Positions 6,997 through 10,174 of a DNA stretch of 10,174 nucleotides are shown here, in pieces (positions within the stretch are counted from its first letter, which is position 1; each line of letters opens with the position of its first letter). Below the pieces are notes generated by a model, which was not told the DNA's origin, made no database searches, and was given only the letters and a program-made list of their open reading frames with translations. Source of the stretch: Flavobacteriales bacterium UBA7690. GTDB taxonomy: Bacteria; Bacteroidota; Bacteroidia; Flavobacteriales_F; PHOS-HE28. The translations under genes and the position numbers were made by a program. The stretch lies in contig DLGQ01000040.1 of the NCBI GenBank assembly GCA_002482775.1, positions 1 to 10,174 of the forward strand, in the 5' to 3' direction.

Positions 6997-8196
6997 TTAC
7001 TTGAAACGCAGTGGAACTGAGGCGCCAACCAACAAGCTCAGGTTCTTGTCTTGATACCCTTCCTGGAAGCGGTCTTGGAAGCGTGTCAGGCGCACAGATA
7101 TGGAGAAGTTCGCAGCATCTTCCGAGGCTCCGTCTTCATCGGGCTTCTTCTTTGTGGTGATGAAGAAGCCCCCATCCATTGTGCCGGTGCTCGAATCGCC
7201 ACTCGTACCGAAGTGGGTGTAGCGTAAGCCGAACCGGACAGCCCCATCATTGCGCAAGCGCCACAAGCTCTTGTAGAGCTCGGCATAGTACGTTAGGTCA
7301 TTATACACCTTCAAGTTGCCTTCAGCCCCCTTTGTGGTCTCCGCAATGGACTGGTACTGGTTCGTGGTACCATTGAATAGAAGCTGTCCCTCGATGAGCT
7401 CACGTTCATCCAGTTCGCCGTAGTTGGTGAATGATGCCCATCCAATACCAACACTGGCAATGAGCGCGCCCCACCAATAGCGCGGCAATGCACTATCGAA
7501 GAAGTAGTTCATTGAGAGGTATCCACGCCCTAACGCCAGCTCTTGTTCACGCTTTATGTTGCCAAAACTCGCAGTGCTGTCTAGTAGTGTAAAGGTCTTC
7601 TGCTCGAGATCAGACCTGAACGACAGCCACACTGTGCGGATCGATACCCGCGATCCGACTTCGGGCATAGGGAGTATGATGGGCGCATCTTCCGGCAGTA
7701 AGGTCCGGTTAAGTCTCCGCTGTCGCCGACATACACGTTCACCTAGTTTGCTTACTCCAAGTTCAGTAGCTGTATAGAAGCGTGAATAGAAGAGATAATT
7801 CAGATTGAGACTGCCACCATACGTCACTAGTGCTTTGCCCTTGCTGAACAACTTACTGACCCCGTCGTCTGCGCCGAAATACGGAGCTATTGTGGCGTTG
7901 AGCATGTCACTGGTTCTCCGGCTCCGGACCAGTACTTTCCCAATTTTGAAGGTGACTTTCTCATCCCCAAGGTCCACGGCGAGGTTCGGTACAATGGAAG
8001 GATCCAGCAACGATCCATTCAGGAGAGAAGGGATCGCGAACTTCACAAAGTGCGCGGATGCCTCCTTCTTATCTGTAGTTGCAGGAAGTCGGAAGAGACT
8101 GTCCGGATTTGCAGGTTGCGCGGAGGTTTGGGCTATGGCGGAACAAAAACTGATCATGCCAAGCCAGTATGCAAGGCAGCGCATGGTGTTGACCAT
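6997..8196 (-). CDS. Probable outer-membrane beta-barrel protein, unknown function
   Basis: The predicted product has 399 residues from the ATG at 8196 (MVNTMRC). The ATG at 8184 would also serve, and the frame is open to 8301, but those upstream residues do not look like a leader. A GGGAG lies about 12 bases before the 8196 ATG. The first 23 residues (AYWLGMISFCSAIAQ) look like a signal peptide with cleavage near AIA/Q. The rest has alternating polar and aromatic strands typical of beta-barrels, for example SLNLNYLFYSRFYTATELG, GYLSMNYFFDSALPRYWWG, AVRFGLRYTHFG and the final SLLVGASVPLRFK. The last residues are an amphipathic strand with an aromatic next to the end, as in many outer-membrane proteins. 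I cannot assign a family. Hand-counted GC in single lines here falls to 37-50%, below many neighbouring lines, which may mean separate acquisition. It heads the tight run of genes ending in hsdR. Confidence 0.83.
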   Translation of the reverse strand: MVNTMRCLAYWLGMISFCSAIAQTSAQPANPDSLFRLPATTDKKEASAHFVKFAIPSLLNGSLLDPSIVPNLAVDLGDEKVTFKIGKVLVRSRRTSDMLNATIAPYFGADDGVSKLFSKGKALVTYGGSLNLNYLFYSRFYTATELGVSKLGERVCRRQRRLNRTLLPEDAPIILPMPEVGSRVSIRTVWLSFRSDLEQKTFTLLDSTASFGNIKREQELALGRGYLSMNYFFDSALPRYWWGALIASVGIGWASFTNYGELDERELIEGQLLFNGTTNQYQSIAETTKGAEGNLKVYNDLTYYAELYKSLWRLRNDGAVRFGLRYTHFGTSGDSSTGTMDGGFFITTKKKPDEDGASEDAANFSISVRLTRFQDRFQEGYQDKNLSLLVGASVPLRFK

Positions 8197-8256
8197 TTGT
8201 GGTAGGTTCTCCCACAAATCTCGCGAACGTCTTCCAATTCCGCCGCCGCTATTTAC

Positions 8257-8272
8257 CGTGGTATAAACCACG
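8257..8272. promoter_or_regulatory. Inverted repeat upstream of the barrel gene
   Basis: CGTGGT and its exact complement ACCACG flank a four-base ATAA. The element lies about 60 bases upstream of the chosen start of the barrel gene, in the only sizeable gap ahead of that gene run. It could be an operator half-site pair or a hairpin in the leader. I see no consensus promoter that would settle its role, and a six-base stem can occur by chance. Confidence 0.3.
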
Positions 8273-8369
8273 CTAAAGGACCCTTGTACATTGCTCTCCA
8301 AAGCAGTAAACTACAGCCGGTGACTGGATCGCCTTTCGTCGGATATACTGCAAGACATTTACCGCTACC

Positions 8370-8403
8370 AAAAAGAACGAGGGCTACCGATCGGTAGCCC
8401 TCG
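8370..8403 (-). terminator. Intrinsic terminator for the regulator/tail-anchored gene pair
   Basis: Bases 8378-8403 are a perfect 26-base palindrome centred on GATC (core GGCTACCGATCGGTAGCC). On the minus strand it is followed directly by TTCTTTTT (8377-8370). It lies 23 bases beyond the stop of the 97-residue gene, the right place for a factor-independent terminator. It would end transcripts coming from hsdS, the regulator and the 97-residue gene, and keep the barrel-to-hsdR genes under separate control. The plus-strand side has no T-run, so it is expected to act in one direction. Confidence 0.82.
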
Positions 8404-8426
8404 CCAGTCACTTACCACAACAACAC

Positions 8427-8720
8427 TCAATACCGATCATCCTGTCCAGCGATCCAGCAGAATAAGACCACTACCAGCGCCAGTATTCCGATGATCACTC
8501 CCGCACGGTTCTTCGATGCCAGCCCGCCGACGCCAGCCAGCATCACGGCGTGCATTCCCTCTCCGCTCGGGTCGATGAGGCCATTGGTCAAGTTGTACAT
8601 GCCATCCTGGGTACGTTGGGTTATCGTTCGACCGGTGCGATCCCCGAGTAGCATATTTCCTGCACGGGAAATATCACTCACGACACCGTAGTCATTTCGA
8701 GTAGGCAGAATTCTTGTCAT
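8427..8720 (-). CDS. Small tail-anchored protein, 97 residues, unknown function
   Basis: The chosen ATG at 8720 (MTRILPTRND) gives a hydrophilic region rich in Arg, Thr and Gly (GDRTGRTITQRTQDG) followed by one hydrophobic helix at about 73-92 (AGVIIGILALVVVLFCWIAG) and a short acidic end, QDDRY. The helix at the extreme C-terminus is the layout of a tail-anchored membrane protein with its N-terminal domain in the cytoplasm. The frame is open up to 8822, but that part would lie inside the regulator gene, so the later ATG is preferred. It begins 10 bases after the regulator's stop codon, so the two are probably cotranscribed and end at the terminator at 8370-8403. I recognise no family, and the short length leaves some doubt that it is a gene. 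Confidence 0.65.
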   Translation of the reverse strand: MTRILPTRNDYGVVSDISRAGNMLLGDRTGRTITQRTQDGMYNLTNGLIDPSGEGMHAVMLAGVGGLASKNRAGVIIGILALVVVLFCWIAGQDDRY

Positions 8721-8730
8721 GCGCTTTGGA

Positions 8731-9372
8731 TTAGAAGCACGACAAAGATCCTCGGCCGACCGATACGTGGATCTGCGTTTCCGCAAGACTCCACTTATGC
8801 CCGTTGAAACGCCGTTTCGCACGGCTCAACTCACCATCGGACATGCCGAGGTACTCGGCGATCTGGATGTTGGTGAATGTTTGGAACACCTCTCTGTAGC
8901 GGTGGTGGAGGTCGGCAGCGCGCTCCACGTTCTTAAGTTCCATGCGGCCGATACGCTCCATGGCCCGGGCGTAGCTGTATTCCGCCAGCTTCCTTCCCAG
9001 GCGCTCCAAACAGGGATGCTCCTCATAGAGCCTGTAGAGGTCTTGCCTATTCACCACGAGCAAGGTTGAGGCCTCACTGGCCACGATGCTCATCCGCGAC
9101 CTGGTTCCACCCGCAAAGGCTTCCAGGTCGCACACGATACGGTTCACCGTGGGCAGGCAGAAAAAGGCGATGCGGTGTTTCCGGGAATCGTCCGCATAGC
9201 GCGCATACAGCGCACCCTTTCGCAAGAAGGCCAAATGATCGGCAGGTTGATGGGCCTTCTGGAAGGCCGCGTTCTTGCGGAGTTCCAACGTGTGCAACTT
9301 GGCGGTCAGCGCCGACCATGCCTCATCTGTTAGGGTTACGTGCCCTTGGAGCCATTGGCGTACATCATTCAT
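8731..9372 (-). CDS. Crp/Fnr-family transcription regulator
   Basis: This 213-residue protein has the two-domain layout of the family. Residues 1-115 are a cyclic-nucleotide-binding-like beta-roll (HLAFLRKGALYARYADD, then CDLEAFAGG, then TLLVVNRQDLYRLY). A long connecting helix follows (120-150), then a helix-turn-helix at about 168-188 (NIQIAEYLGMSDGELSRAKR). The phosphate-binding cassette of true cAMP receptors, with its Glu and Arg, is not recognisable, and there is no N-terminal cluster of Cys as in Fnr, so the signal sensed is unknown. Members with this helix-turn-helix are common in Bacteroidota. It sits 60 bases downstream of hsdS and could control the R-M genes or only its own operon. 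The ATG at 9372 lies in an inverted repeat (separate entry). Confidence 0.88.
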   Translation of the reverse strand: MNDVRQWLQGHVTLTDEAWSALTAKLHTLELRKNAAFQKAHQPADHLAFLRKGALYARYADDSRKHRIAFFCLPTVNRIVCDLEAFAGGTRSRMSIVASEASTLLVVNRQDLYRLYEEHPCLERLGRKLAEYSYARAMERIGRMELKNVERAADLHHRYREVFQTFTNIQIAEYLGMSDGELSRAKRRFNGHKWSLAETQIHVSVGRGSLSCF

Positions 9373-9391
9373 GGTGGTGGTGGTGAATGAT
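9364..9391 (-). promoter_or_regulatory. Inverted repeat spanning the regulator's start codon
   Basis: On the minus strand ATCATTCA (9391-9384) and TGAATGAT (9371-9364) are exact complements separated by 12 bases, CCACCACCACCA. The last A of the spacer and the first bases of the right arm form the ATG of the Crp/Fnr-like gene. The element could be a DNA operator for autoregulation or an RNA hairpin that hides the start codon. The ATG is visible in the sequence; function is inferred, and the eight-base stem is AT-rich and weak. Confidence 0.4.
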
Positions 9392-9432
9392 CGCCTATGC
9401 CATTGTTGTGCCGATCGGCTTCAAATGCTACT

Positions 9433-10174
9433 TCACAATTGATTCCCCACCCGCACCTTCCCCGTTACCGCCGCGCTGATCAGTGCCGTGCGGTACTCCT
9501 GCAAACGCAACACCGCTTGCTCCACCTTGGTGATCAAGGAGTCGATGCGGGTGGTTCGATCGTCAATGAACTCTGCGATGGCTTCCTGCTCTCTAGGTGG
9601 TGGGAGTAGCACAGGCAAGCGCTTAAGGAGATCTTGACCGAGCGATGCGCGCGTTACAAGATTCATCTCCTTTACGAAGAAGGCGCGATGTACATCACTT
9701 CGGAAGTAGTGCTTTGAGAAGTCGGGCACCAACATGTTCTTGCGTGGTCGCATGCGGATGACGAAGCCTGAGAACGTTCCGTTCTCAATCGTCTTCATGC
9801 ACGTCGACGCAAAGCCGATCTCCTCGTTGGTTTCTGAAGTGCGTGTGAATAGTACATCGCCCTGCTGAACAGAGTAACGAAGCCTATCGGTCTCGGTTGA
9901 GTTCGCCAACCCTTCAACTTCTAGCGGAAGGGTCGCGCCCTGATAGACATCGCCATAACTCACGAACGGATATCCCGAACCGAAGTAGTCAGCCCCTTCG
10001 CTGATCCCGTTCTGGAATGTTCCGATGTGTCGTAGCGGCTTCACCTCCCAATGCTCCGGCACCTTTCCCAACCACGGCACCCCGCTCTCCTTCAACTTCA
10101 CCTTCGCATCCAAGCCCCGCGTAACGGCGCGGGTAATAAGGGCCTGGCGCTTCTCCTTCAGCAGTTGCACCAGC
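9433..10174 (-). CDS. hsdS: Type I restriction-modification specificity subunit S (HsdS), 3' part
   Basis: HsdS chooses the DNA sequence for the type I R-M complex. The frame runs open from the right window edge to a TGA at 9433-9435, leaving 246 codons of a protein usually 400-450 residues long, so the first target-recognition domain is outside. What is visible starts in the central conserved helix (LLKEKRQALITRAVTRGLD), then the junction SGVPWLGKVPEHWEVKPL that opens the second target-recognition domain. The domain itself follows (GISEGADYFGSGYPFVSYGDVYQG, QQGDVLFTRTSE), then the closing LPPPREQEAIAEFID and the C-terminal conserved helix RLQEYRTALISAAVTGKVRV. A GTG near 10170 is an internal codon, not the start. 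The domain's GC looks lower in places (about 42% in one counted line), as often seen in exchanged recognition domains. hsdM is expected further upstream, off the window. Confidence 0.95.
   Translation of the reverse strand, partial: LVQLLKEKRQALITRAVTRGLDAKVKLKESGVPWLGKVPEHWEVKPLRHIGTFQNGISEGADYFGSGYPFVSYGDVYQGATLPLEVEGLANSTETDRLRYSVQQGDVLFTRTSETNEEIGFASTCMKTIENGTFSGFVIRMRPRKNMLVPDFSKHYFRSDVHRAFFVKEMNLVTRASLGQDLLKRLPVLLPPPREQEAIAEFIDDRTTRIDSLITKVEQAVLRLQEYRTALISAAVTGKVRVGNQL

Noticed and set aside
8731..9372. Considered calling the regulator a cAMP receptor protein
   Set aside because: The Glu and Arg of the phosphate-binding cassette are not recognisable, so the ligand is left open.
9410..9419. 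Palindrome GCCGATCGGC just after hsdS as a terminator
   Set aside because: With a four-base loop only three pairs remain and no T-run follows.
9421..9430. TAGCATTTGA on the minus strand as a Bacteroidota -7 box for the regulator
   Set aside because: It differs from TAnnTTTG by an extra base and no upstream -33 element is visible, so it cannot be claimed.
1..10174. CRISPR array, tRNA, rRNA or insertion-sequence ends
   Set aside because: I saw no regularly spaced repeats, cloverleaf-like segment, transposase frame or terminal inverted repeats.

Overview
The window looks like chromosomal DNA of a moderately GC-rich bacterium. Bacteroidota, possibly a Flavobacteriales-like environmental lineage, is my best guess. 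The reasons are a short Crp/Fnr-type regulator of the kind common there, a secreted propeller protein with motifs I associate with that phylum, and start codons that mostly lack a clear Shine-Dalgarno sequence. Nothing in the window fixes the taxonomy. It is a defence-type locus: parts of a type I restriction-modification (R-M) system with several extra genes between them. Apart from the left edge, all genes lie on the minus strand.

Left edge (1-1056): the 3' end of a plus-strand gene for a Pro/Ala/Val-rich protein with a short C-terminal domain (3-521), a 75-residue membrane protein on the minus strand (627-854), and a decayed fragment (985-1056) that copies part of the first gene's C-terminal domain. 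The fragment ends three bases before the hsdR stop codon, so it probably marks the edge of the R-M island.

Core (1060-5909): reading the minus strand, a DUF488-family gene (5909-5025), an unrecognised 278-residue gene (5021-4185) and hsdR (4161-1060) follow each other with gaps of 3 and 23 bases. The 278-residue protein has two sequences matching the bacterial sliding-clamp-binding pentapeptide, QLDLF inside and QLGLF at the C-terminus. This is the most interesting lead in the window.

Upstream (5928-8196): two exported proteins, a probable outer-membrane beta-barrel protein and a secreted propeller-like protein, sit 16 bases apart and only 18 bases ahead of the DUF488 gene. By spacing, barrel, propeller, DUF488, 278-residue protein and hsdR could be one transcript. 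A strong intrinsic terminator (8370-8403) separates them from the genes to the right.

Right end (8427-10174): a 97-residue tail-anchored protein and a Crp/Fnr-like regulator form a pair behind the 3' part of hsdS, whose 5' half (and presumably hsdM) lies outside the window. hsdS and hsdR are therefore separated by about 5.3 kb and six genes. A plausible model is that HsdM and HsdS methylate the host genome, HsdR cuts unmodified DNA, and the DUF488 and 278-residue proteins act as accessory factors. The role of the envelope proteins and the regulator is open.
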